Positions 1 to 6,317 of a stretch of DNA of 29,108 bases are shown here, piece after piece. A model generated the notes under the pieces. The model searched no databases. It was not told the DNA's origin and saw only the letters and a program-made list of their open reading frames with translations. How positions within the stretch are numbered: position 1 is the stretch's first letter; every line of letters begins with the position of its first letter. Source of the DNA: a virus; IMG/VR virus record IMGVR_UViG_3300027852_000138, positions 1-29,108 of that record, one strand, 5' to 3'. A program made the position numbers and the translations under genes.

Positions 1-1
1 A

Positions 2-148
2 GTGATAATTGACGAAGCCAAAATGTTTGGAGAGAAGTTCAGTCTTCAAATGCGTCTCTATGGAACTGTGCTCATTATGTTTAAAATAAAGTTTTATGGA
101 GAGAAAGGCGTTTGGATTTTTGAAAGCGAAACTAAAAAGGAGATATAA
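2..148 (+). CDS. Hypothetical protein, probably 5'-truncated by the window edge
   Basis: An open frame runs from a GTG at base 2 to a TAA at 146-148 and gives 48 residues rich in charged and aromatic residues (it ends WIFESETKKEI). Its last codons contain the AAGGAG that serves the next gene, a tight packing typical of this region. The GTG at base 2 has no visible ribosome binding site because the window starts there, so the true start probably lies upstream. I do not recognise the family. It is kept as a partial gene because the frame is open, same-stranded and ends right before a well-placed start. Confidence 0.4.
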   Translation: MIIDEAKMFGEKFSLQMRLYGTVLIMFKIKFYGEKGVWIFESETKKEI

Positions 149-150
149 AT

Positions 151-387
151 ATGGAAAATGAAATGAAAATTAGAGTAACTTATTTAAGCCCGAAAGGAAC
201 ATCATATTCTGAAATTGAAGACTATGACTCTGATGAGATAGAAATAGGAGAATGGTTTGTGCCTTTTCCGAATCAGGAAGGTAATTCAACTGCTTTTGGT
301 TTTGTAGAATGTTTGATGCAATCAGATTATTGTCCACTGGCATTATATGAAGAAGGTATAATGGCTGTGAAAATTGAAAAGATATAA
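151..387 (+). CDS. Hypothetical acidic small protein
   Basis: A 78-residue protein with an acidic centre (EDYDSDEIEIGEW, residues 23-35). AAGGAG sits 8 bases before the ATG, which makes the start secure. There is no signal peptide, membrane segment or motif I recognise. It lies in a run of small same-strand genes of the early or accessory type, upstream of the ParB-methyltransferase and packaging genes. The product is probably a small cytoplasmic phage protein; function unknown. Confidence 0.7.
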   Translation: MENEMKIRVTYLSPKGTSYSEIEDYDSDEIEIGEWFVPFPNQEGNSTAFGFVECLMQSDYCPLALYEEGIMAVKIEKI

Positions 388-399
388 GAATGGAAAAAA

Positions 400-603
400 A
401 TGATAAATAAAAAACAACTAATTGAGTTAGAAGAAATAAGGGAAGAAATTTACGAATGTGCGAAGATGTTTAAAGTCTCACCAATTAGTCATCGTATTGG
501 AATTACTGCGGAAAGACTTTGGAAAATAACACACAGAAAAAAGAATCTCACATATTTTGCAAACAGATATTTGAGAAAAATATATAAGGAGGCGGGGAGA
601 TGA
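400..603 (+). CDS. Hypothetical small basic protein
   Basis: A 67-residue, Lys/Arg-rich, mostly helical protein. Residues 25-45 (FKVSPISHRIGITAERLWKI) have the look of a helix-turn-helix: a polar helix, a short turn at IGIT, then a second helix. A DNA-binding role is therefore possible but unproven. The stop TGA overlaps the start of the next gene (ATGA at 600-603), so the two are probably translationally coupled. Its 3' end carries AAGGAGG, the ribosome binding site of that next gene. The start itself has only a weak GGAA upstream. Confidence 0.6.
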   Translation: MINKKQLIELEEIREEIYECAKMFKVSPISHRIGITAERLWKITHRKKNLTYFANRYLRKIYKEAGR

Positions 604-908
604 AAAATAAATGCAAGCTGACTGATAAAAACTTATGGAAAGAGAAGTGCACGCTGGATGGCTATATAAGAAGAATTTATAAACTGGAAAATAATCGTGG
701 CTTGGTTGTGATAAATCCTTATTCTGCATTCCTAAAATCTTACCTATGGGAAATAACCGTTATAGAGAGTATTAAAAAATTGAAGAAAGCTGTTTATTAT
801 GAATACACATACGATAAAATTTTTGACGAAATGCCACGAAGATTTAGAAGCACAAAGAAAGCTAACGAATATATTGAAAAATATTTTGAGATTTTAGAAA
901 AGTTATAA
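600..908 (+). CDS. Hypothetical protein, first of a tandem paralogous pair
   Basis: A 102-residue basic protein that aligns along its whole length with the next gene. Shared blocks include KLTDKNL near residue 6, a G.IRR.Y.L block near residue 21, an YxWEI/FAYEI..I.SIK block in the middle, and a C-terminal F(R/K)(S/T)TKKAN followed by ILEKL. The conserved aromatic and charged positions suggest a small folded domain, but I do not recognise the family. AAGGAGG sits 6-7 bases before the ATG, and the start overlaps the previous stop. The pair most likely arose by tandem duplication and then diverged. Confidence 0.7.
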   Translation: MKNKCKLTDKNLWKEKCTLDGYIRRIYKLENNRGLVVINPYSAFLKSYLWEITVIESIKKLKKAVYYEYTYDKIFDEMPRRFRSTKKANEYIEKYFEILEKL

Positions 909-923
909 AAAGGAGCAAGGACA

Positions 924-1244
924 ATGAAAAAAGAAATCAAGCTGACGGATAAAAACTTACTTGAGGAAATACCTTACAGGGAAGGCGTTAGAAGATTTTA
1001 TAGATTGAACAACGGCTATGGGTTACGTGTGGATAGTGCATCTTTATACTGGTCAAAATTTTTTGCTTATGAAATAGCTATTATAAAAAGTATTAAACAA
1101 GTTGCAAAAACAAAAGAAGTGATTTACAATATAACCCACTGTAAAAAGCTTAATAACACTGGACAAGTTACAAAGCCATTCAAGACCACAAAGAAAGCGA
1201 ATAAATTTATTTTGAAAGCGTTCAAAATTTTAGAAAAATTATAA
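924..1244 (+). CDS. Hypothetical protein, second of a tandem paralogous pair
   Basis: A 106-residue basic protein, paralogous to the gene at 600-908: both open with KLTDKNL and close with a TTKKAN/STKKAN block and ILEKL. The middle is more diverged than the ends and carries a few extra residues before the C-terminal block (TGQVTKPFK). AAAAGGAG lies about 10 bases before the ATG, a clear ribosome binding site. Function unknown. Retention of two diverged copies side by side suggests two related roles, or a pair acting against variable host or phage targets; that is inference only. Confidence 0.7.
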   Translation: MKKEIKLTDKNLLEEIPYREGVRRFYRLNNGYGLRVDSASLYWSKFFAYEIAIIKSIKQVAKTKEVIYNITHCKKLNNTGQVTKPFKTTKKANKFILKAFKILEKL

Positions 1245-1259
1245 TAAAGGAGACAACTC

Positions 1260-1628
1260 ATGAAATTATCATTTATCGCGCTAAAAGAAATCGGCTTCAG
1301 CGGTTATCTCTGGTATTTGTTTTGTATCACAAGATTGAAAGTATATTTTGCGAAGATAATCGGCAAAAAAATCAACAGTGATTATATTACGCTAATATGT
1401 AAAATAATTGAACTTGATTATTCTGATATAGAAAACAATATGAGCATTGAACATGGGTTGAATTGGCTAAACATTAAATCAATTTCAATTTTGAATCAAA
1501 ATGATGTCAACGGAGTGATTTGCCGTTCGGATTCTTTTAATTGCGATAGCACTCACATTTTTTTTAAAAAAAATATTTTTGGAGAGCCTTTTAGTCGCGC
1601 TTGGATAGAAATATTTTATACGGCTTGA
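1260..1628 (+). CDS. Hypothetical protein with hydrophobic N-terminus
   Basis: A 122-residue protein with a good AAAGGAG ahead of its ATG. The first 35 residues are hydrophobic and aromatic (GFSGYLWYLFCITRLKVYF near residues 13-31), which could be a membrane-associated helix or simply a buried core. The remainder is a mix of short strands with Cys, Asn and Ser and ends in an aromatic block (RAWIEIFYTA). I recognise no family. The frame stops exactly before the next gene in the cluster. Confidence 0.6.
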   Translation: MKLSFIALKEIGFSGYLWYLFCITRLKVYFAKIIGKKINSDYITLICKIIELDYSDIENNMSIEHGLNWLNIKSISILNQNDVNGVICRSDSFNCDSTHIFFKKNIFGEPFSRAWIEIFYTA

Positions 1629-1640
1629 ATGGAGAAACAA

Positions 1641-1835
1641 ATGAAAATAAACCTCGCTGAAAAGGAAACGCAAGATATAATAAGACTAATACGAGCAGGC
1701 TGGTATAATCGGAATATTATATCTTACCTGCAAGTGTGTCCTAAAAAAGTCAATCAAGTCCGGTATCATTTATATCGAACTAAAAATAAATCGAAGGAGC
1801 TAAATTATGTCGACAAAGTATTGTCTCAATTGTGA
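1641..1835 (+). CDS. Small HTH-like protein
   Basis: A 64-residue protein. ATG 1641 is preferred over ATG 1629 because GGAG at 1631-1634 sits 6 bases before it, whereas ATG 1629 has no such site. Residues from about 8 to 45 (KETQDIIRLIRAGWYNRNI, then YLQVCPKKVNQVRYHL) read like a helix-turn-helix of the resolvase or sigma region 4 type, with an I.YLQV first helix and a KKVNQVRYHL recognition helix. A small DNA-binding regulator is the likeliest role, but the family is not certain. Its 3' end overlaps the start of the next gene by 29 bases in a different frame. Confidence 0.55.
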   Translation: MKINLAEKETQDIIRLIRAGWYNRNIISYLQVCPKKVNQVRYHLYRTKNKSKELNYVDKVLSQL

Positions 1836-2019
1836 GAGGGTAGTTGCAGCTAAAAGAGTCATCGGAGTAGGAACGTATTTAATGACTTGTCTTTCATTAG
1901 GGATGTGGCTTGTTTTTATTCCATTTTATTCAAAAAGATGTCCTATCTGCAAGGATTCTAACTTCGGGATTCTGAGCGTAAAGAATGCTCTGGACAAAAA
2001 AGTCAAGGAAGCGAATTAA
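1807..2019 (+). CDS. Small Zn-ribbon protein with a membrane-like segment
   Basis: A 70-residue protein. A CLNC pair (residues 7-10) and a CPIC pair (residues 45-48) form a probable four-cysteine zinc site. Between them lies a hydrophobic stretch (YLMTCLSLGMWLVFIPFY, residues 24-41) long enough to cross a membrane. AAGGAGC precedes the ATG by about 6 bases. The combination looks like a small membrane-anchored zinc-ribbon protein, a kind often found as an accessory phage gene. Its target is unknown. Confidence 0.65.
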   Translation: MSTKYCLNCERVVAAKRVIGVGTYLMTCLSLGMWLVFIPFYSKRCPICKDSNFGILSVKNALDKKVKEAN

Positions 2020-2187
2020 GTGACAAAAGAAGAATTAAGGAGATGGGTCTATTTGCATAATCCTAAATTTCCTCAATGTGATGAAATTGTTATGAAGTAT
2101 GATGCTGATAAAGGCAAATATTCTATAATACGCAATTTCGAAGATGAAGGTAAATCTTTTTGTGCTAAATTTAACGATGACGATTAA
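2020..2187 (+). CDS. Short hypothetical protein, GTG start
   Basis: A 55-residue frame that begins with GTG immediately after the previous stop (TAAGTG) and ends with TAA at 2185-2187. The product begins (M)TKEELRRWVYLHNPK, continues with a short beta-like block around KYSIIRNFEDEGK, and ends with acidic residues. AAGTCAAGGAAG, about 8 bases upstream inside the previous gene, can serve as ribosome binding site. The N-terminus resembles that of the 58-residue gene at 10449. Function unknown. Confidence 0.55.
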   Translation: MTKEELRRWVYLHNPKFPQCDEIVMKYDADKGKYSIIRNFEDEGKSFCAKFNDDD

Positions 2188-2216
2188 GTTTTTAGATTTT
2201 TATTTTTATAAAATAT

Positions 2217-2245
2217 TTGACAAATGAGGTATATATTATATATAC
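2217..2245 (+). promoter_or_regulatory. Probable sigma-70-type promoter ahead of the ParB gene
   Basis: A perfect -35 hexamer TTGACA (2217-2222) is followed after 16-17 bases by a TATATA/ATATAC -10 (2239-2245) in an 80-base AT-rich gap that no gene occupies. It is placed to drive the ParB, methyltransferase and terminase genes and would separate them from the small-gene cluster upstream. Recognised by sequence only. Confidence 0.55.
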
Positions 2246-2269
2246 AAGAAAACATAAGGTCAATCAGTT

Positions 2270-2836
2270 TTGAAAACTAAAAACAAAAAATTACAATTGA
2301 AAGCAATCTGCGAAACTGAAGGCAATCCAAATGTCATGTCCCCCGAAGTTTTCGGCGGGCTTGTAAATTCTATGCGTAATAAAGGTTGGTATATGGAGCC
2401 GTCAACCGTTTGGGAATACGAGCCTGAAAAATACAGAGCAATATCAGGACACAAACGTATTCAGGCGGGTATACAAGCGGGTATATTAGAGACGACCTTC
2501 CGTGTTATCTGTGATCCTGAATATACGGAGGAGCAGGCAAGACTTGATCTGATGGAGGCAAACCATCGACACGGCAAGGACGATGAGGAATTGTCGAAGC
2601 GATTTATTGAAAGCATGATTGACGATCTGGATATTGACATTGATAAAATTATTGAGAATGTTGGGATAACGGATGAGGAGATTCAGGAGATATTAAATTA
2701 TAGTATTCCAGAGTATAATGAGCTGGATGATGAGATTCCAGAGGCTAAGACTACAGATGTAAAGATAGGGGATGTATATCAGCTTGGATGTAAAATATTT
2801 TGTAATAATTGCAAAAAATGGCATTATTTGGATTGA
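2270..2836 (+). CDS. ParB/Srx-like N-terminal domain protein, 5' half of a split ParB-methyltransferase
   Basis: A 188-residue protein starting at TTG, with TAAGGT 9-10 bases upstream. Residues 8-100 form a ParB-like domain; the signature is SGHKRIQAG at 59-67, equivalent to the GxHRxxA of ParB nuclease-like domains. Residues 104-145 are helical and end in ITDEEIQEILN. The linker KIGDVYQLG (165-173) is what normally precedes HRLxCGDST in phage ParB-methyltransferase fusions. Here the protein instead continues with a CNNC pair and stops at residue 188, and the expected HKIMCGDST appears 750 bases further on in another gene. It is therefore read as the N-terminal half of a gene split by the HNH insertion. 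ParB domains in such proteins probably help binding or recognition of DNA. Confidence 0.8.
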   Translation: MKTKNKKLQLKAICETEGNPNVMSPEVFGGLVNSMRNKGWYMEPSTVWEYEPEKYRAISGHKRIQAGIQAGILETTFRVICDPEYTEEQARLDLMEANHRHGKDDEELSKRFIESMIDDLDIDIDKIIENVGITDEEIQEILNYSIPEYNELDDEIPEAKTTDVKIGDVYQLGCKIFCNNCKKWHYLD

Positions 2837-2881
2837 CTCGTGTGCGGGGATAGAATAAAATATTTACATGAAAATATGTAA
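2837..2881 (+). pseudogene. In-frame remnant resembling the methyltransferase CGD motif
   Basis: Directly after the ParB gene's TGA, the same frame reads LVCGDRIKYLHENM up to a TAA at 2879-2881. This resembles the start of a beta-class methyltransferase domain, which usually opens with a hydrophobic pair, CGD and then a helix. The intact downstream gene has its own version, IMCGDSTKLEDVEKLM. The two are similar but not identical, so this is not a simple target duplication. It may be leftover from the methyltransferase once joined to this ParB half, or flanking DNA carried in with the HNH gene. Fourteen residues is short, so chance is possible. Confidence 0.35.
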
Positions 2882-3482
2882 AATATGCGGGAACAGTTTT
2901 GATGAACATCATTTTAATCAATCTTGTTGTGGAACAGAATGTAAATTTAAAGCCAAAAGAATTTCTCAAGAGAAATATAAGAAAACAGAAAAAGGTAGAA
3001 TATCATTAGAAAAATGGGTTAAAAGTAAAAAAAGAAATGAAAATGAAAAAAGATATCGACAAAAAGACAGAGCAAAAATGTTGGCTTGTTTAAGAACAAA
3101 AAAATATAGAAAATTACATCCACTAACAGATGAGCAATTAACGGAAAAAAGAAAGACGGACAGGGAGTATGGGAAAAGCAAAAAAGGAAGAGATATAAAT
3201 AAAATAGCTCAAAAAAAATACGGGAAAACTGCAAAAGGTAAAATAACGAAAAAAAACGGAAGAGCAAAAAAACGATCACTAGAAAAAGCTGGAACAATAA
3301 AATTAAGTGAATGGCTAATTAAATTAGAAGAACATGGGAATAAATGTGTTTTTTGTGGGAGTATAGGAAATATAGAAATGGATCATATTATTCCTTTATC
3401 AAAAGGGGGTTCTCATCATATATCAAATGTTCAACCTTTGTGTAGAAGTTGCAATGCAAGAAAGGGAGCTAAAATATTATGA
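2868..3482 (+). CDS. HNH homing-type endonuclease
   Basis: A 204-residue, very Lys-rich protein. An N-terminal zinc-finger-like CKICG (residues 4-8) with further Cys at 20, 21 and 25 is followed by three copies of a Y(K/G)K(T/S)xKG(R/K) motif at about 37, 101 and 118, likely DNA-contacting. A C-terminal HNH domain has CVFCG (160-164), MDHIIPL (171-177), GSHHISNVQPLC (181-192) and CRSC (192-195). HNH enzymes of this type cleave DNA with a bound metal and are often mobile. No strong ribosome binding site precedes the ATG. The stop overlaps the next start (ATGA). Base composition is visibly more A-rich than the ParB part. It sits between the two halves of a ParB-methyltransferase, as free-standing homing endonucleases do. 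Confidence 0.85.
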   Translation: MKICKICGNSFDEHHFNQSCCGTECKFKAKRISQEKYKKTEKGRISLEKWVKSKKRNENEKRYRQKDRAKMLACLRTKKYRKLHPLTDEQLTEKRKTDREYGKSKKGRDINKIAQKKYGKTAKGKITKKNGRAKKRSLEKAGTIKLSEWLIKLEEHGNKCVFCGSIGNIEMDHIIPLSKGGSHHISNVQPLCRSCNARKGAKIL

Positions 3483-4222
3483 AAGCAAAGTGTTCTCATT
3501 GTGGGAATATTATTGAATACAATAAAAAAGATATAATTTCACACAAAATTATGTGCGGCGACTCGACAAAGTTGGAAGATGTAGAAAAGTTGATGAATGG
3601 TGAAAAGGCGGACTGTGTTTTTTCTGATCCTCCTTATGGGATAAATATTGTTAAAAAAAAAGGTAAAGGTACTTTTGGGAGAGGTGATTTATGTGCAGCT
3701 GGAACGTATAATCCGATCATTAATGATGACACTATAATTGCAGCACAAAAAATGTATGAAATAGCCTTGAATTCTGGTGTTGAAAAATTCATAATATTTG
3801 GCGGAAATTATTTTACTGAATTTTTGCCTTCTTCTCCGTGTTGGATAATCTGGGATAAAAAGGGAGATATGAATAGTTATAGTTTTGCTGATTGTGAAAT
3901 GATATGGACTAATTTTAATAAACCTGCAAGAATAATAGCCCATTTATGGCGAGGGATGATAAAGCAAGGAGAATCTGATAAAAGAGTACACCCTACGCAA
4001 AAACCTATTGATTTATTAATTAAAATTATTGAGGAATATATACAACCAGATGATATAGTATGCGATTTTTTTCTCGGCTCAGGCACAACTTTAATCGCCT
4101 GCGAGAAAACAGGGCGGATTTGTTACGGTATGGAAATCGATTCTTTATATGTTCAGGTTATTATTGATCGTTGGGAATTATACACAAAACAGAAAGCTAA
4201 AAAAATATCGGAGGGCAAATAA
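3479..4222 (+). CDS. Beta-class DNA methyltransferase, 3' half of a split ParB-methyltransferase
   Basis: A 247-residue S-adenosylmethionine-dependent DNA (amino) methyltransferase. Catalytic motif DPPYG (50-54) comes first and the cofactor motif DFFLGSGTT (196-204) comes last, which is the beta order. IIFGGNYF (105-112), CWIIWDKKGD (121-130), a target-recognition region with FADCEMIW (136-143), and KRVHPTQKP (168-176) are typical of the phage family usually fused to a ParB domain. N4-cytosine versus N6-adenine cannot be decided. The N-terminus has a CSHC zinc-like pair (5-8) and then SHKIMCGDST (21-30), where a fusion protein would continue directly from the ParB linker. It starts inside the HNH stop. 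It may methylate phage DNA to evade restriction. Confidence 0.88.
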   Translation: MKAKCSHCGNIIEYNKKDIISHKIMCGDSTKLEDVEKLMNGEKADCVFSDPPYGINIVKKKGKGTFGRGDLCAAGTYNPIINDDTIIAAQKMYEIALNSGVEKFIIFGGNYFTEFLPSSPCWIIWDKKGDMNSYSFADCEMIWTNFNKPARIIAHLWRGMIKQGESDKRVHPTQKPIDLLIKIIEEYIQPDDIVCDFFLGSGTTLIACEKTGRICYGMEIDSLYVQVIIDRWELYTKQKAKKISEGK

Positions 4223-4641
4223 TGGCGGGAGGACGACCCACAGATTTAACGCCAGAATTGCAAGAGAAAATAGTTCAAGCTATAAAAGCAGGCAACTATA
4301 TCGAGACAGCGTCAGCGTATGCGGGTATAAATAAGACTACTCTTTATGATTGGTTAAAGCGAGGCAGCAAGGAGACTGACGGTATATATGTCGAGTTCTC
4401 CAACGCAGTAGAAAAGGCGTTAGCTGATGCAGAGGTGCGGGATGTTGCTATAATAGCGAAGGCAGCCGACACTTACTGGCAGGCTTCTGCTTGGCGATTA
4501 GAAAGAAAGTTCCCTAAGCGTTGGGGCAGGAAAGACCGACTAGAGCATACTGGCAAAGATGGTGAACCGATTCAGACAACTCAAGTATCGCAAAAAGACA
4601 TAAAAAAGATGGCGGATGAGTTGGACGATATGGATATATGA
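4222..4641 (+). CDS. terS: Terminase small subunit
   Basis: A 139-residue protein starting MAGGRPTDLTPEL, a common opening of phage small terminases. A helix-turn-helix covers about residues 12-52 (GNYIETASAYAGINKTTLYDW). A helical oligomerisation region follows (FSNAVEKALADAEVRDVAIIAKAA), with a W(R)LERKFPKRWGRKDRLEH block and an acidic C-terminal tail. Its role is to recognise the viral DNA (pac or cos) and load the large subunit. Its A of ATG is the last base of the methyltransferase stop, and its own stop overlaps the large-subunit start, so the three are translationally coupled. GGAGGG lies 6-10 bases before the ATG. Confidence 0.85.
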   Translation: MAGGRPTDLTPELQEKIVQAIKAGNYIETASAYAGINKTTLYDWLKRGSKETDGIYVEFSNAVEKALADAEVRDVAIIAKAADTYWQASAWRLERKFPKRWGRKDRLEHTGKDGEPIQTTQVSQKDIKKMADELDDMDI

Positions 4642-6151
4642 AAAAATACCAGAGAGCGAGAAAAGCCTGTTTGCTGTTGGAGCAATATCTCAAGGGTGTA
4701 ATAAACCTTGATGAAAATAAAATATTGTATTATGCAAGCGAAATCCACAGGGCGAGTCATGCTTCATTTTTTTTTTCGCTAAGTATGTTTTAGGATTCAG
4801 TCTGCTTACTGAACAAACTCACAAAAAGTGGGCGGACGATTTACAGGCCAATTTTACAAAATATAACAGATTCATGAGGCTGAAGCCTCGAAAGACTTTC
4901 AAGACGACTTTATACGGTGAGGCGTTTATCCTCTGGTTATGGGCGACCGTGTCTGTAAAGTTGCATATCTTTTATACTTCCGCAAACTCTGCATTACTTC
5001 AGGAAGTATCTGCACATTTAGATCATTATTTAAAATCAGGGAATAATAGTTTATATACTTTTGTGTTCGGGATTGAGAGAGATCAAACTTTGACACCCAA
5101 TACGGCCGATGTTTTTAATATTAAGGGCAAGGACACCAGTATAAAGGGATCGAGTCTGATGTTCAGGACTGCTGGCGGGTCTGTTAACGGTGTTCACCCG
5201 CATATAATTATTGTTGACGACCCGATGGACTTGATTGACAGACGCAGTCCGTCAGTTCGGATAACTAAAAATATGTGGTTTGATTCACTAACTCCGTTGT
5301 TAATGCCTTTTGAGCACAATGGTATGTTGTTAAGTTTTTTATTAGTCATTGCGACACGATGGCACTTGTCGGACTTAATTTCTTATATTTTCGAGAAGGA
5401 TAATCAAAAAGTGGTAGAATCAGACAAGTTTAACATTGAGATTGAAAGCATATATGATAAGGACGGCAATCCTTCATATCCAGAGTTTTTTCCTGAAGAC
5501 GAAATAAGAAAAATTAAGTCTAATATATCGGATGTATTCTTTGCTTGTCAGTATCTTAATAATCCATTGCCAGAAGGCTTGCAGGTTTTCGATAAAGATA
5601 AGATGTGGTTTTTTGATCCAACTATGCTGGATTTAAAGCAAGGTCAAAACGCCTGTTTCCTTGATCCGTCAAAGGGGAAGGCTGAAAGCGATTACCCCGC
5701 TGTTATATGGGTTAATTATAATGATGGAGTTCTGCGTATATTTGACGCTATCGACAAATTGATAATGCTGGATGACATGTTAAAAATGATAGCAAAAAAG
5801 AACGATATTTACAAAATACCATTGCTTTTATTTGAGGATAATGGCACGATGTTGCTTGATAAAAATATAGTAAGAGCGCATGAGGAGATCGCCCCGAAGC
5901 TAAAAATTAAGGTTGAGGGCATACATGAGGGCAGGAATAAAAATGAGCGGATTATAAATATGCAACCGAATATGTATAACGGCAGTGTGCAATTCAGGAT
6001 GGACTACAAGGAGTCATATCCTGAGGCGATGAATCAAATTTTTTTCCACCCTGTCTGGGATTATGATGACTATCCTGATATAATTGAGAAGGCGGTTAGT
6101 TATTTCTTGAAACCGAAGTTTGTGTTTCAGCGATTTGAAAAATTTCATTAA
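4638..6151 (+). CDS. terL: Terminase large subunit, interrupted by a frame change at a T10 run
   Basis: ATG 4638 overlaps the terS stop, but its frame closes at TAG 4791-4793 after 51 residues. The protein clearly continues in the -1 frame, which is open from 4721 to TAA 6149-6151 without a usable start. Reading one base back at T10 (4767-4776) gives HASFFFFAKYVLGFSLLTEQ, a normal terminase N-terminus, and a total of 504 residues. Later motifs: Walker A-like LKPRKTFKTT just after 4874, Walker B-like IIIVDDPMD near 5205, ATRWH near 5352, and an RNase H-like nuclease domain starting at FLDPSKGKAESDYPAVIW near 5659. It is the ATPase and nuclease of DNA packaging. The shift may be programmed, transcriptional, a mutation or a sequencing indel. 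Confidence 0.85.
4767..4776 (+). other. T10 homopolymer at the terL frame change
   Basis: Ten T residues are read TCA TTT TTT TTT TCG in the incoming frame, which places a U_UUU_UUU heptamer in register for a -1 slip. The two frames overlap only between 4721 and 4793, and this run is the only obvious slip site in that interval. A run of ten is also long enough for RNA polymerase slippage and for sequencing indels. Confidence 0.7.
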
Positions 6152-6161
6152 ATAAAAATAC

Positions 6162-6191
6162 TTGACTTATTAATTTAATTTATTACATATA
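6162..6191 (+). promoter_or_regulatory. Possible promoter ahead of the portal gene
   Basis: TTGACT (6162-6167) is followed by an AT-only spacer and CATATA or TACATA around 6184-6191 at 16-18 bases. The -35 matches well, the -10 only in part. It lies in the 166-base gap between terL and portal, the longest gene-free leader in the structural region, which supports a separate transcription start for the capsid genes. Confidence 0.35.
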
Positions 6192-6245
6192 TATCGATCT
6201 TGCTTTTTTCTTTTGTGATAAGGACACAATAAAACCTTTCTGCTG

Positions 6246-6294
6246 GATACTGCGGTAGTGTATCTTCCGTTTGTCCTCACGAAACGAGGACAAA
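6246..6294 (+). promoter_or_regulatory. Two successive hairpins in the portal leader
   Basis: The stronger hairpin pairs TTTGTCCTC (6270-6278) with GAGGACAAA (6286-6294), nine perfect base pairs around the loop ACGAAAC. Just upstream GATAC (6246-6250) pairs with GTATC (6260-6264). There is no U-run after the second stem, so it is not a standard terminator. The portal ribosome binding site (6303-6309) begins 8 bases after it. It could be a processing site, a translational operator or a DNA operator. Confidence 0.5.
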
Positions 6295-6317
6295 TTGAAA
6301 TCAAAGGAGAGAATTTA

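Noticed and set aside
2834-2836. TGA read as tryptophan (recoded genetic code)
   Set aside because: TGA closes many genes here with ATGA overlaps (for example 603, 3482, 4641, 7730), so it is an ordinary stop.
3019-3297. Antisense frames opposite the HNH gene and other reverse-strand frames in the window
   Set aside because: They mirror the Lys-rich coding strand as Phe/Leu-rich sequence, lack ribosome binding sites, and overlap convincing + strand genes.
2789-3538. Group I intron with an HNH gene
   Set aside because: Only about 135 bases of the insert lie outside the HNH frame, too few for a ribozyme core, and the downstream half has its own coupled start.
6258-6317. Portal start at GTG 6258
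   Set aside because: It lies within the leader hairpins without a ribosome binding site, whereas TTG 6318 has AAAGGAG at good spacing.
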